A DNA stretch of 25,911 bases from JBKBXU01 sp046313675 (GCA_046313675.1 JBKBXU010000019.1:1-25911), one strand, 5' to 3'; counted from the first letter of the stretch, positions 15,359-23,044 are shown. Notes: generated by a model from the letters alone, not told the origin. Numbers and translations are program-made.

Positions 15359-17272
15359 GGTCTGGTGACTTCCATTCTGTATGAAAAAAGTGATTCTCCG
15401 GGTAATCAACCCTTTTATATGTGTGGCTGCCAAAGTAATCTCTTTGTGCCTGAATCAAATTGGCTGGAGAGTTTTCAGTTTTAAATGAAAGGAAATAGTT
15501 TAATGCCCCTGAAAGGGCATGAGCAGGGTGTGAATTAGTAAGTCCGAAGGTAACTAATTCTGTTAAAGAGGAAGACGATTTATTCATTCTTTTTATAACT
15601 TCATTGTTTAGGAGAAGAGGACTTTCATTATCAAGCAGCACTGATAAATCTTCCATTAAGCCAGACCTAATAATGCAACCGCTCGTCCATATCCTGGCTA
15701 TTTCTTTAAGATCCAGTTGCCAGTTACTTTCTTTGGATTTTTCCTGAAGAATGGAAAACCCAATGTGGTGATTTATGATTCTTGCCNNNNNNNNNNTGCC
15801 GCACTGTACCCTTCTTTTATGGTGTCCAGTGATAATTCTTTTAAATTTTTCTTTGGGGGAGAATCATTATAAAGCCTGGCTGCTTCTGTTCTGTATTCTT
15901 TCATTGCAGACAGATACCTGGCCATTACAGATTCAGAAATTGTATTGCATGCGGTACCAAGATTCAATGCTTCAGAGGTAGACCAGCTACCAGTACCTTT
16001 GCTTTCGGCTTTGTCCAGGATTTTATCCAGTAAAAGGTAATCGTTTTCCTTTTTGTTGAGTATATCAATGGTTATTTCAAGAAGATAACTATTCAGGGGT
16101 TCCTTCTGCCACTGTTTAAAGAGATCAGCTATTTCTTTTGGCGATAAACCTAAAAGACTTCGTAATATTGAGTAGACTTCTGCCAGAAGTTGCATTTCAG
16201 CGTATTCAATGCCGTTATGGATCATTTTTATGAAGTGTCCACTCCCATCAGGGCCTATATAGGAACAGCATGGGTTGCCTGATTTATCCTTTGCTGCCAA
16301 TAATTCTAAAATAGGTTGGGTTTCCTCATAAGCTTCTTTATCACCACCTGGCATTAGGGACGGTCCTTTTAATGCGCCTTCTTCGCCGCCGGATATACCA
16401 AGGCCAATAAAATTAATCTTGTGTTCTGCAAGTTTTTCAATTCTCCTATTTGTATCCTTATAAAAAGAATTTCCCCCATCTATAATAATGTCTCCTTCTT
16501 CCAGGTAGGGGAGTAAAATGTCTATCATTTCATCTACCGGAGCTCCGGCTTTTATCATAAGAAGTATTTTGCGTGGGCGGGTAAGGAAATGTATGAATGA
16601 TTCTAATTCATCATGGCAGTCAAGGCAAAGAATATCCGGGTATTGCTGACCGAATTTTCTGGCGATAAATTCTTCCTCTCCCGGAAGGTTTCGATTATAA
16701 ACAGAAACTTTTATCTTTTTGTGTGTAAGGTTTAGGCTGAGACTTTTTCCCATCACGCCTAATCCAATAATTCCAAAGTCAGATCCATTCATGAGCTTAT
16801 TATTTACGATTAATTCTACTAACTTTTCAGGCATATCTGAAATATTCAGATGAAAACCATAGGATGGTTTTTCCAGCGCCATAAACTGGGAAGTTATGAG
16901 GTTTTCATGCATGAAGTGGTTTTTTCTCTTTTTTAACCTTTCAAGAATTAGCTCCAGGCTACCCTCCAAGAAAACCCATTGTATTTTATTATTTGCTTTT
17001 GATTGCAGGATTTTTCTATATTTTTCTTTCAATGCAGAACATGCTAAAACAACTCCACCTTTATTTTCCCACTTTTTTATGAGTTCTGACAATTCCGTCA
17101 ACCATGGCAAGCGGTCTTCATCATTTAGTGGTATGCCATTCTTCATTTTATAAATATTTTCTTCAGAATGGAAATCATCGGCATCAAAAAAGGGAAGTCC
17201 CAGTTTATTGGCTAATAGCTTGCCAACAGTTGATTTACCACACCCGGAAACGCCCATAACAATATATAACAT
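15351..17272 (-). CDS. Fused gluconokinase / 6-phosphogluconate dehydrogenase (interrupted only by an N gap)
   Basis: One long gene joining two enzymes of gluconate use. Residues 1-160 are a GntK-type gluconokinase: P-loop GVSGCGKST (7-15), DADDFH, GIPLNDEDRLPWL, LACSALKEKYR. Residues about 163 to the end are decarboxylating 6-phosphogluconate dehydrogenase: GLGVMG (170-175), then NRN (193-195), which favours NADP, GISGGEEGALKGPSLMPGG (292-310), GHFIKMIHNGIEY with catalytic Lys349, then after the gap IARIWTSGCIIRSG and NLIQAQRDYFGSHTY. Ten N at 15787-15796 break the frame, but the flanks overlap by TGCC; merging them restores one frame of about 635 residues in the family register. The product makes ribulose 5-phosphate from gluconate. 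First gene of the operon with gntP. Confidence 0.9.
15787..15796. other. Assembly gap (10 N) inside the gnd domain
   Basis: Exactly ten N, the same placeholder as at 955-964. The left flank ends in TGCC and the right flank begins with TGCC. Collapsing this 4-base overlap gives continuous coding, so the true gap length is probably negative. Confidence 0.97.
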
Positions 17273-17353
17273 AGCCTAAATTAAAAGAATTATCAGTCTT
17301 TAGTAAAGTTTTTAGGTAGAATCTTATATTTTTTACCGTTTGGTATAAACAAA

Positions 17354-17361
17354 TAAATTTG
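17354..17361 (+). promoter_or_regulatory. Candidate -7 box (TAAATTTG) and SD-like AAGGAGA for the DUF4168 gene
   Basis: TAAATTTG fits the TAnnTTTG consensus, 36 nt before ATG 17398. An AAGGAGA at 17381-17387 lies 10 nt before that ATG and is a rare strong Shine-Dalgarno-like site in this window; it supports the 17398 start over ATG 17404. A TTTG lies only 11 nt upstream of the -7 box, too close for a standard -33. Confidence 0.4.
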
Positions 17362-17397
17362 GGTAATGTTGTTTTAATATAAGGAGACAATTGAGAG

Positions 17398-17907
17398 ATG
17401 GATATGAAAAACAAGAATAATTTGAAAATGTCAACATTAGGCCGTTTTTGCCTTGCACTTACATTAATGATGTCGATCAGTCTGGCTGGTTTTTCACAAA
17501 ACCCCGCACCTATGCAACCAGGCAATGAAGCTGAAGCCCGAGCAGATTTTAGTGATTCTGATTTGGAGCAATTTGTTGAAACAGCGCAGAAGCTTATACC
17601 AATTGAAATTGCTGCTCAGGAAAAGATGGCGGAAGAGGTTGAAAGTACCGGACTTACTGTAGAACGCTTTAATGAAATTTCTACTATGCAACAATTAGGC
17701 ATGGAGGGAAATGTTTCTGAAGAAGAAATGGATGAGTTTAACAAGGCGTCAGAAAAAATAGCAGTTGTTCAGGAAGAAGCAGAATCTGAAATAAAGAATG
17801 TTTTGGAAGAGGATGGTATGACCTTGGAAGAGTTTCAGGAAATCATGTCAGCTTACCACCAGGATCCGGCTGTAAGACAAAGAGTTGATGAAAAGATGTC
17901 TATGTAA
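17398..17907 (+). CDS. Secreted DUF4168 domain protein
   Basis: 169 residues with a signal peptide ending near GFSQ (residues about 11-34). The mature protein is acidic and helical and fits the DUF4168 pattern: DFSDSDLEQFVETAQKLIPIE, a long helix, LTVERFNEIS, then a second block with MTLEEFQEIMSAYHQDPAVRQRV. DUF4168 proteins are small periplasmic or secreted proteins of unknown role. There is no lipobox. It diverges from the gluconate operon across 125 nt and converges with the beta-flower gene at a shared hairpin. Expression may be strong given the SD-like site. Confidence 0.85.
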   Translation: MDMKNKNNLKMSTLGRFCLALTLMMSISLAGFSQNPAPMQPGNEAEARADFSDSDLEQFVETAQKLIPIEIAAQEKMAEEVESTGLTVERFNEISTMQQLGMEGNVSEEEMDEFNKASEKIAVVQEEAESEIKNVLEEDGMTLEEFQEIMSAYHQDPAVRQRVDEKMSM

Positions 17908-17930
17908 TATACTAAGCTTTAAATAGTATC

Positions 17931-17962
17931 AAAAATCCCCGGTTATAAAGCCGGGGATTTTT
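17931..17962. terminator. Bidirectional terminator between DUF4168 and beta-flower genes
   Basis: Perfect 12-bp stem AAAAATCCCCGG (17931-17942) and CCGGGGATTTTT (17951-17962) with an 8-nt loop. It begins 23 nt after the plus-strand stop and ends 2 nt before the minus-strand stop at 17965, so it can serve both genes. Confidence 0.9.
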
Positions 17963-17964
17963 GT

Positions 17965-18369
17965 TTATTCTCGTAAAAAGAAGTAGAAAAAAAGTATGAC
18001 AGCTTCGTGGGCAGTACTGTTGGCCCGCCCTATCATTCTTCCATTTCCATCATAAAAAGTGCCTTTATCTACTCTGCCAATATTTCTACCCGAATTATCA
18101 TAAACCCTGTTATTATCTAATCTGCCTAACATACGGCCACTGGCATCATAGACTCGGCCATTGTCAATGCGCCCTATGCTTCGGCCGCTTCCATCATACA
18201 AGGTGTTTCCATCAATTCTGCCTACAATCTGACCCGAACCATTATAAAACCTGTTATTGTCGAAACGCCCGATGTTTCGACCTCCGGAGTCATATAAATG
18301 CTGGGATAAGGAGACATTAATGCCTAAAGCGAATGCAATAGTAGCTATCAGTAAACCTTTCATATACAT
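17965..18369 (-). CDS. Secreted 5-fold beta-flower repeat protein
   Basis: 134 residues. A signal peptide (to about Ser22-Gln23) is followed by six consecutive 16-residue repeats at 24-39, 40-55, 56-71, 72-87, 88-103 and 104-119, with consensus xxYDxSGRxIGRIDNx. The protein ends in a hydrophobic aromatic tail (AVILFFYFFLRE). This matches the small beta-propeller-like proteins annotated as 5-fold beta-flower in Bacteroidota; function is unknown. An in-frame ATG two codons downstream is an equally good start. It follows fabF on the same strand, 20 nt after the fabF stop in coordinates but downstream in transcription, so it may be co-transcribed with fabF. Confidence 0.85.
   Translation of the reverse strand: MYMKGLLIATIAFALGINVSLSQHLYDSGGRNIGRFDNNRFYNGSGQIVGRIDGNTLYDGSGRSIGRIDNGRVYDASGRMLGRLDNNRVYDNSGRNIGRVDKGTFYDGNGRMIGRANSTAHEAVILFFYFFLRE
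18013..18300 (-). repeat. Six 48-bp imperfect tandem repeats inside the beta-flower gene
   Basis: The six 16-residue protein repeats correspond to six adjoining 48-bp units. They are well conserved at the protein level but differ at many bases, so this looks like an old, selected repeat structure rather than a recent slippage array. Confidence 0.85.
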
Positions 18370-18389
18370 GGCTATGCAAATATTATGCC

Positions 18390-19631
18390 TTACCTGTACT
18401 TTTTAAAAATTACTGTGGCTATGTGCCCTCCGAAACCAAATGTATTACTTAAGGCATAGTTGACATCTTTCTGAACCGATTTTCCTAAAGTCAAATTAAA
18501 GTTGTCTTTGAATTCAGGTTCTATGTTTAAGGAATTAATGGTTGGAGGAACGATGTTTTCCCGGGTTGCCATTATGCAGGCTATAGCTTCTATTGCCCCC
18601 GCTGCTCCAAGGAGGTGTCCTGTCATGGATTTGCTGGCTCCGATATTTACAGTTGAGTTGTTCCCAAATACCCTGCCAATGGCCTTTAATTCTGTATTGT
18701 CTCCTAAGGGAGTAGATGTGGCGTGGGCGTTTATATAATCAATTTGCTCAGGGGTAATTCCGGCTTCTTCTAAGGCCAGAGTCATTCCAAGAAAAGCACC
18801 CTCGCCTTCAGGATGAGTTCCGGTCATATGGTAAGCATCAGCAGCTAAGGCAGTTCCTGTTATTTCGGCAAGTATTGGAGCATTACGTTTCATGGCATGT
18901 TCGTAACTTTCCAGAATTATGGAGCCAGCTCCTTCTCCCATTACAAAACCATCCCGGTCAACATCAAAAGGCCTGGAAGCAATGCCCGGATTTTCATTAT
19001 TGGTAGAAAGTGCTTTCAATGCATTGAATCCACCTATAGAGCTTTCGTTTACTGAAGCTTCTGAACCTCCTGTTATTATCATATCTGCTTTTCCCCACCG
19101 AATGTAATTGAAGGCATCGATTAAAGCTGTGTTGGATGCAGAACAAGCAGAGGCAGTTGTGAAGTTCACCCCTCTCAGGCCATGACGAATCGATATCAGT
19201 CCAGAGGCAATATTGATTAGTCGTTTGGGTATGAAAAATGGATTAAAGCGTGGGTTCTTATCGTTCCGAATGTATTCTTCAAATTGATTTTCAAAGGTTA
19301 TTAATCCACCATCTCCTGAACCCCATATAACACCTATCCTGTTGCGATTTAATTTCTCGAAGTTAATTTCAGCATTTTTTATTGCCTCATCAGCTACTAT
19401 TAAAGCATATTGGCTAAAAAGATCATACCTTCTTGCCTCACTTTTGTCTATATAATCTAAAGGGTCGAAATTTTTCAGTTCACAGGCAAATTTTGTTTTA
19501 AACTTTTCGGAGTCAAATCTGGTGATTGGGCCTACACCTGATTGACCGTTTTTTAGTGATTTCCAATACTGGTCAACATTGTTCCCTATTGGGGTAAGGG
19601 CGCCCAGGCCTGTAACAACTACTCTTTGCAT
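18390..19631 (-). CDS. fabF: Beta-ketoacyl-ACP synthase II
   Basis: 413 residues, condensing enzyme that elongates acyl-ACP with malonyl-ACP. The Cys-His-His active site is complete: Cys163 in TASACSASN, His303 in NAHATSTPLGD, and His339 in SMTGHLLGAAGA with Lys334 before it. VTGLGALTPIG at the start and NTFGFGGHIA near the end are standard FabF. No acyl carrier protein gene precedes it, unlike the common acpP-fabF pair, so this may be a second copy or a specialised synthase. Upstream there is a 194-nt divergent region shared with the PPOX-fold gene. The beta-flower gene follows on the same strand. Confidence 0.94.
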   Translation of the reverse strand: MQRVVVTGLGALTPIGNNVDQYWKSLKNGQSGVGPITRFDSEKFKTKFACELKNFDPLDYIDKSEARRYDLFSQYALIVADEAIKNAEINFEKLNRNRIGVIWGSGDGGLITFENQFEEYIRNDKNPRFNPFFIPKRLINIASGLISIRHGLRGVNFTTASACSASNTALIDAFNYIRWGKADMIITGGSEASVNESSIGGFNALKALSTNNENPGIASRPFDVDRDGFVMGEGAGSIILESYEHAMKRNAPILAEITGTALAADAYHMTGTHPEGEGAFLGMTLALEEAGITPEQIDYINAHATSTPLGDNTELKAIGRVFGNNSTVNIGASKSMTGHLLGAAGAIEAIACIMATRENIVPPTINSLNIEPEFKDNFNLTLGKSVQKDVNYALSNTFGFGGHIATVIFKKYR

Positions 19632-19756
19632 TATAATTTATTCTAATGTCCTTTGTTTATTTTTCAAGAAAGCGCAGTAAAATTATGATTATTATTGATT
19701 TTATTGATAACTACAGGTGGGATTAATTTTCGTTTTATAAATGAAATGTATTTACT

Positions 19757-19773
19757 GACAAACAAAGTTTGTC
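19757..19773. promoter_or_regulatory. Palindrome GACAAAC-AAA-GTTTGTC, possible operator
   Basis: Perfect 7-bp inverted repeat with a 3-nt spacer in the divergent region between fabF and the PPOX-fold gene, 53 nt before ATG 19826. No T-run follows, so it is more like a regulator-binding site or small hairpin than a terminator. The regulator is unknown. Confidence 0.35.
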
Positions 19774-19825
19774 CCAGGTAAGTAAATAAACTACATTGTC
19801 TTGGAAACTGTTCTTATAATGAGAA

Positions 19826-20326
19826 ATGAAAGGAAGGATGGGTATGGATAAGTTTGAGAAATTAAAAGATCTTGTAAAAGATATAAAAATAGCGATGTTG
19901 ACCACTGTGGATACCGATGGATCTTTAAGAAGTCGGCCTATGTCGGTATCTGAAATTGACAATGGTGGTTGTTTGTGGTTCTTTACGCCGGCTAATGCTC
20001 CAAAAGCAGAAGAAATTGAGCATGATGGACATGTAAACGTTAGTTTTATGGAGAAAGGGACTGAAAATTATGTTTCCATAAGTGGACAGGCTTCTACCAT
20101 TAAGGATCGAAATAAAATTGATGAGTTATGGAGTCCTATATTGAAAGCCTGGTTTCCGGAGGGAAAGAAAGATCCGAATATAGCATTAATCCGAGTCGAA
20201 ATAGAGAAGGCAGAATATTGGGATTCTCCTTCAGGGAAATTGAAACAGGTTTTTGGAATGGCGCGTGCGGTTGTAACAGGCCACCGTTATGATGATGGAG
20301 ATAATGAAAAGCTTAATTTTAAATAA
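19826..20326 (+). CDS. General stress protein, pyridoxamine-phosphate-oxidase-like flavin-binding fold
   Basis: 166 residues. The split-barrel pattern is clear: helix KFEKLKDLVKDIKIAML, TTVDTDGSLRSRPMSV, LWFFTPANAPKAEEIEHDGHVNVSFME, YVSISGQASTIKDR, then LWSPILKAWFPEGKKDPNIALIRVEIEKAEYWD. This matches the YdaG/26-kDa general stress protein branch of the PPOX family, which binds flavins. Three in-frame ATGs (19826, 19838, 19844) compete; AAAGGAAGG at 19829-19837 could act as ribosome binding site for the later ones, giving 160-162 residues. No partner gene nearby. Confidence 0.88.
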   Translation: MKGRMGMDKFEKLKDLVKDIKIAMLTTVDTDGSLRSRPMSVSEIDNGGCLWFFTPANAPKAEEIEHDGHVNVSFMEKGTENYVSISGQASTIKDRNKIDELWSPILKAWFPEGKKDPNIALIRVEIEKAEYWDSPSGKLKQVFGMARAVVTGHRYDDGDNEKLNFK

Positions 20327-20357
20327 GACAGTGAGGGGAAATTTTCCCTTCACTGTC
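20327..20357 (+). terminator. Terminator after the PPOX-fold gene
   Basis: Hairpin starting directly after the stop codon: GACAGTG (20327-20333) pairs with CACTGTC (20351-20357), and the inner arms AGGGGAA/TTCCCTT extend it with one G-T pair. A short T-rich tail (TATTT) follows. It separates the PPOX gene from the YwbE gene. Confidence 0.7.
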
Positions 20358-20402
20358 TATTTAAATAAATTTATTTTTAGATTCGCATCTTTATCAAATA
20401 AA

Positions 20403-20597
20403 ATGATGGACGGAACCTTAAGAGAAAATATTAAGCCAGGTATAAAGGTTAACATAGTTTTAAAAAAAGACCAGCGCAGTGGTAATCTTACAGAAGGCAT
20501 CGTTAAGGATATCTTAACTAAGTCGCCCAAACACACACATGGTATAAAAGTTAGGCTGGAAAGTGGTGAAATAGGAAGGGTAAAGGACGTTTTATAA
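20403..20597 (+). CDS. YwbE family protein
   Basis: 64 residues starting at MMDGTLRENIKPG. The frame is open back into the PPOX gene, but everything before 20403 lies in the terminator region and does not resemble the family, so this start (or the ATG at 20406) is preferred. KPGIKVNIVLKKDQRSG, then GIVKDILT and HGIKVRLESGEIGRV are the hallmarks of YwbE (DUF2196), a small cytoplasmic beta protein with an SH3-like look and no known function. The stop lies 3 nt from the convergent gene at 20601. Confidence 0.88.
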   Translation: MMDGTLRENIKPGIKVNIVLKKDQRSGNLTEGIVKDILTKSPKHTHGIKVRLESGEIGRVKDVL

Positions 20598-20600
20598 TCT

Positions 20601-21074
20601 TTAAGCCGGCTGAAGCTGATTGGCCAAATGTAAATCCCGGGTTTGAGAGATCTCTTCAAAAAAATGTTCAATTTTTGTTCTGGTTTTGCGGTTATACCTT
20701 GAATATTTAATTTTCTTTTTTCGACCATTTTTAAAGTATAGGACAGCATCATAATTGTCTGCCTCAATTTTAGCTATTTCATCTATAGAAACCTTAGTGG
20801 GTCTTAGTAGCAAGTATGGTTTATGAGTTAATATCTTGTCATCAAATTGAAAAAACCGGGTGCCTATATACTGACCAGGATCAACTCCTACTCCAACAGC
20901 TGAATAATTTAGCCCAGTAATGACCCAGAAAGTGTAAAAGAAAATATTATGAACATGCTCCTGTCCTTGATATAGTTGATAAACTCCGAAAATTAAGAAA
21001 CCCAGCCCACAAAGAAATAGCATTTGTTTTTCATCTTTTGATAAAAGTGTATTATTTAATTCGACTTTCTTCAT
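20601..21074 (-). CDS. Two-TM membrane protein with a PH-like C-terminal domain, unknown function
   Basis: 157 residues. Two membrane segments near the N-terminus (about 18-37 and 43-63) are followed by a cytoplasmic-type beta-rich stretch (RFFQFDDKILTHKPYLLLRP, VSIDEIAKIEADNYDAVLYF, GRKKKIKYSR) and a final helix. This topology is like bacterial PH-domain membrane proteins (bPH/YcxB types), but that is inference from pattern only. It converges with YwbE at 3 nt and diverges from the barrel gene at 21223 across 148 nt. Confidence 0.75.
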   Translation of the reverse strand: MKKVELNNTLLSKDEKQMLFLCGLGFLIFGVYQLYQGQEHVHNIFFYTFWVITGLNYSAVGVGVDPGQYIGTRFFQFDDKILTHKPYLLLRPTKVSIDEIAKIEADNYDAVLYFKNGRKKKIKYSRYNRKTRTKIEHFFEEISQTRDLHLANQLQPA

Positions 21075-21172
21075 AGGATACTAAATATACTATTTATTGA
21101 GATAAAGTGCAATTTAGTCTTGATATACTACCTGATTTGACTGATTTTTTCACCGGTTTATAAAAAAATCAT

Positions 21173-21180
21173 TAGATTTG
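21173..21180 (+). promoter_or_regulatory. Candidate -7 box (TAGATTTG) for the barrel protein gene
   Basis: Exact TAnnTTTG match 42 nt before ATG 21223, in the 148-nt divergent region. No good -33 element at standard spacing. Confidence 0.4.
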
Positions 21181-21222
21181 CTCAACGGTAATTGTTTTTA
21201 TGAATCTTAATCTTTTAAGCAC

Positions 21223-21789
21223 ATGAAAAGTATAGTAAGAAAAAGTTTGATAGTAGGTCTCTTCCTTTTGGTCTCATCAACCGGAAAGGCGCAAGTAAGT
21301 CTCGGGTTTACAGGAAGTTTTAATCTCCCTGTGGGTGCTTTGGGCGACATGTATAGAAGTGGCGTTGGTGGTACGACAACCATTAAACTGATGATATCAG
21401 AAGACATGGCCATTGGTGCTAATCTTGGCTATCATTATTACGCGGTGCAAGGTGCTTTTCAAACGTTTAGTAATTCTTTTATGCCTATTACTGCTCTTCT
21501 TGAATATTATTTTTCTGACGATGATATCAGGCCATATGCCGGGATTGATATCGGAGCATATAATTACAGAGTGGCTCAACGTTTTGGAGGACAGACCTTC
21601 AGTGATTCACGCATTTTGTTTGGGTTCGCTCCTAATGTAGGTGCATTGATTGCTTTAAGTGATGGCCTCGACCTTAATCTGAATGTTAAGTATAATTATA
21701 TTTTTCATACCCCTCCTTTATCAAACACGCCCAGGCCTTTTGCTTATTTTGGCTTAGGGGCCGGTTTATTTATAAATTTTGGTGATTAA
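21223..21789 (+). CDS. Outer-membrane beta-barrel protein (OmpW/OmpX-like size)
   Basis: 188 residues. Signal peptide cleaved near GKAQ (residues about 1-24). The mature part has alternating beta strands: VSLGFTGSFNLPVGAL, TTTIKLMISEDMAIGANLGYHYY, ITALLEYYF, IRPYAGIDIGAYNY, FGFAPNVGALIALSDGLDLNLNVKYNYIF, FAYFGLGAGLFINFG. Paired strands and the aromatic-rich C-terminal strand fit an eight-stranded barrel of the porin-family outer-membrane group. Function is unknown. A good terminator follows 18 nt after the stop. Confidence 0.87.
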   Translation: MKSIVRKSLIVGLFLLVSSTGKAQVSLGFTGSFNLPVGALGDMYRSGVGGTTTIKLMISEDMAIGANLGYHYYAVQGAFQTFSNSFMPITALLEYYFSDDDIRPYAGIDIGAYNYRVAQRFGGQTFSDSRILFGFAPNVGALIALSDGLDLNLNVKYNYIFHTPPLSNTPRPFAYFGLGAGLFINFGD

Positions 21790-21807
21790 AATGAATAATT
21801 TTCCAGC

Positions 21808-21842
21808 AATGGCCACTAAGTGTTTAGTGGTCATTATTTTTT
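21808..21842 (+). terminator. Intrinsic terminator after the barrel protein gene
   Basis: Stem AATGGCCACTAA (21808-21819) with TTAGTGGTCATT (21824-21835), 12 bp including one G-T pair, 4-nt loop, followed by an A and six T. Confidence 0.88.
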
Positions 21843-21856
21843 AATGGACTTTTATT

Positions 21857-21864
21857 TATTTTTG
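21857..21864 (+). promoter_or_regulatory. Candidate -7 box (TATTTTTG) for the GNAT-like gene
   Basis: Fits TAnnTTTG, 19 nt before ATG 21884 and directly downstream of a terminator, where a new promoter is needed. AT-richness makes a chance match likely. Confidence 0.3.
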
Positions 21865-21883
21865 ACATCTATTTAGAATTTGC

Positions 21884-23044
21884 ATGAAACTTATTGAAGT
21901 TAAGACATTAACTGAGGCTAGAGAATTTTTACTTTTACCTGTTAAGCTTTATAAAAATGATCCGCATTGGATAAGGCCGCTGGATAAAGATATTGAAGGT
22001 ATTTTTGATCCTAATGTCAATAAATATTTCAGGCATGGAGAAGCTATACGTTGGATACTTCAGGATGATAAGGGGGAAACCATTGGCCGTGTTGCCGCTT
22101 TTATTAACCGTAAAACTGCCAAAAGTACGGATTATACTACTGGTGGAATGGGCTTTTTTGAATGCATTAATGATAAAAACGCTGCATTTATGCTTTTTGA
22201 TGCCTGCAAAAGCTGGCTCAGTGAGAGAGAGATGGAAGGCATGGATGGCCCGATAAATTTTGGTGAACGCGATAAGTGGTGGGGCTTACTTGTAGAGGGC
22301 TTTGTTGATCCAAATTATTGCATGCCATATCACTTCCCCTATTATCGTCGGCTATTCGAAGATTATGGGTTTAAATTATATTTTAAGCAATTTACCTACC
22401 ATATGCGAGTGGAAGATAAATTGCCTGATTCATATGCCGAAAAAGCTGAAAGGATAGCCCGTGACCCTAATTATAAATTTGACCATATCCGGAAAGGGAA
22501 GCTGGAAAAATATGCTGAAGATTTCCGGTATATTTACAATAAAGCCTGGGTTAAACATTCCGGAGTCAAAGAGATGCCTAAAGCACAGGCTTTAAATATA
22601 ATGAAACAAATGAAGCCGGTATTGGATGAAGACATTGTATGGTTCGCCTATTATAATGATGAGCCGGTAGGATTTTTTATTATGATTCCGGAGCTTAATC
22701 AGATTTTCAGACACCTCAATGGAAAGTTAAACCTTTGGGGAAAACTGAAATTTCTTTATCATAAAGTGAAAGGTACTTGTACTAAAATGTTTGGAGTAGC
22801 TTTTGGAATCATTCCGGCATTTCAGGGAAAAGGGCTTGAAGGTGCCATCGTTATGGCTGCCGCAAAGAAAATCCAGCCTATGGGGAGGTACGAAGATTTT
22901 GAGATGAACTGGATTGGTGATTTTAATCCAAAAATGATCAAGATTTGTGAATCTGTTGGAAGTAAAGTTATTAAGGTTCATCATACCTATAGAAATCTGT
23001 TTGATGAGACAAAGGAGGTTAAAAGAGCTCCAATGATTGACTAA
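21884..23044 (+). CDS. GNAT-fold acyltransferase-like protein, unknown substrate
   Basis: 386 residues, no signal peptide. Two acyl-CoA-N-acyltransferase-like halves seem present. The first has KLYKNDPHWIRPLDKDIEGIFDPNVNKYF and GETIGRVAAFINR (about residues 20-80), with a MDGPINFGERDKWWGLLVEG stretch. The second has DEDIVWFAYYNDEPVGFFIMIPELNQIF, then IIPAFQGKGLEGAIVMAAAKKI (about 310-330), which resembles the pyrophosphate-binding loop, and MNWIGDFNPKMIKICESVG. The PHWIRPL and GFVDPN patterns recur in large uncharacterised GNAT proteins of Bacteroidota. It is followed 69 nt later by a PfkB-family kinase on the same strand. Acceptor molecule unknown. Confidence 0.8.
   Translation: MKLIEVKTLTEAREFLLLPVKLYKNDPHWIRPLDKDIEGIFDPNVNKYFRHGEAIRWILQDDKGETIGRVAAFINRKTAKSTDYTTGGMGFFECINDKNAAFMLFDACKSWLSEREMEGMDGPINFGERDKWWGLLVEGFVDPNYCMPYHFPYYRRLFEDYGFKLYFKQFTYHMRVEDKLPDSYAEKAERIARDPNYKFDHIRKGKLEKYAEDFRYIYNKAWVKHSGVKEMPKAQALNIMKQMKPVLDEDIVWFAYYNDEPVGFFIMIPELNQIFRHLNGKLNLWGKLKFLYHKVKGTCTKMFGVAFGIIPAFQGKGLEGAIVMAAAKKIQPMGRYEDFEMNWIGDFNPKMIKICESVGSKVIKVHHTYRNLFDETKEVKRAPMID

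Noticed and set aside
15359..15433. Longer start of the gluconate permease at 15433
   Set aside because: The extra 25 residues lie inside the 6-phosphogluconate dehydrogenase coding end and lack a membrane-protein N-terminus.
15351..15656. Separate 101-residue gene starting at MEDLSVLL
   Set aside because: It is the C-terminus of the 6-phosphogluconate dehydrogenase domain (NLIQAQRDYFG), and the frame continues upstream through CIIRSG to the N gap. The internal Met is not a gene start.
17334..17345. TACC-GTTT-GGTA inverted repeat upstream of the gluconate operon as a LacI/GntR operator
   Set aside because: Only 4-bp arms in AT-rich DNA and no regulator gene nearby; a chance match is likely.
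20289..20402. N-terminal extension of the YwbE gene
   Set aside because: The extension overlaps the PPOX coding end and reads through the terminator hairpin; family similarity begins at MMDGTLRENIKPG.
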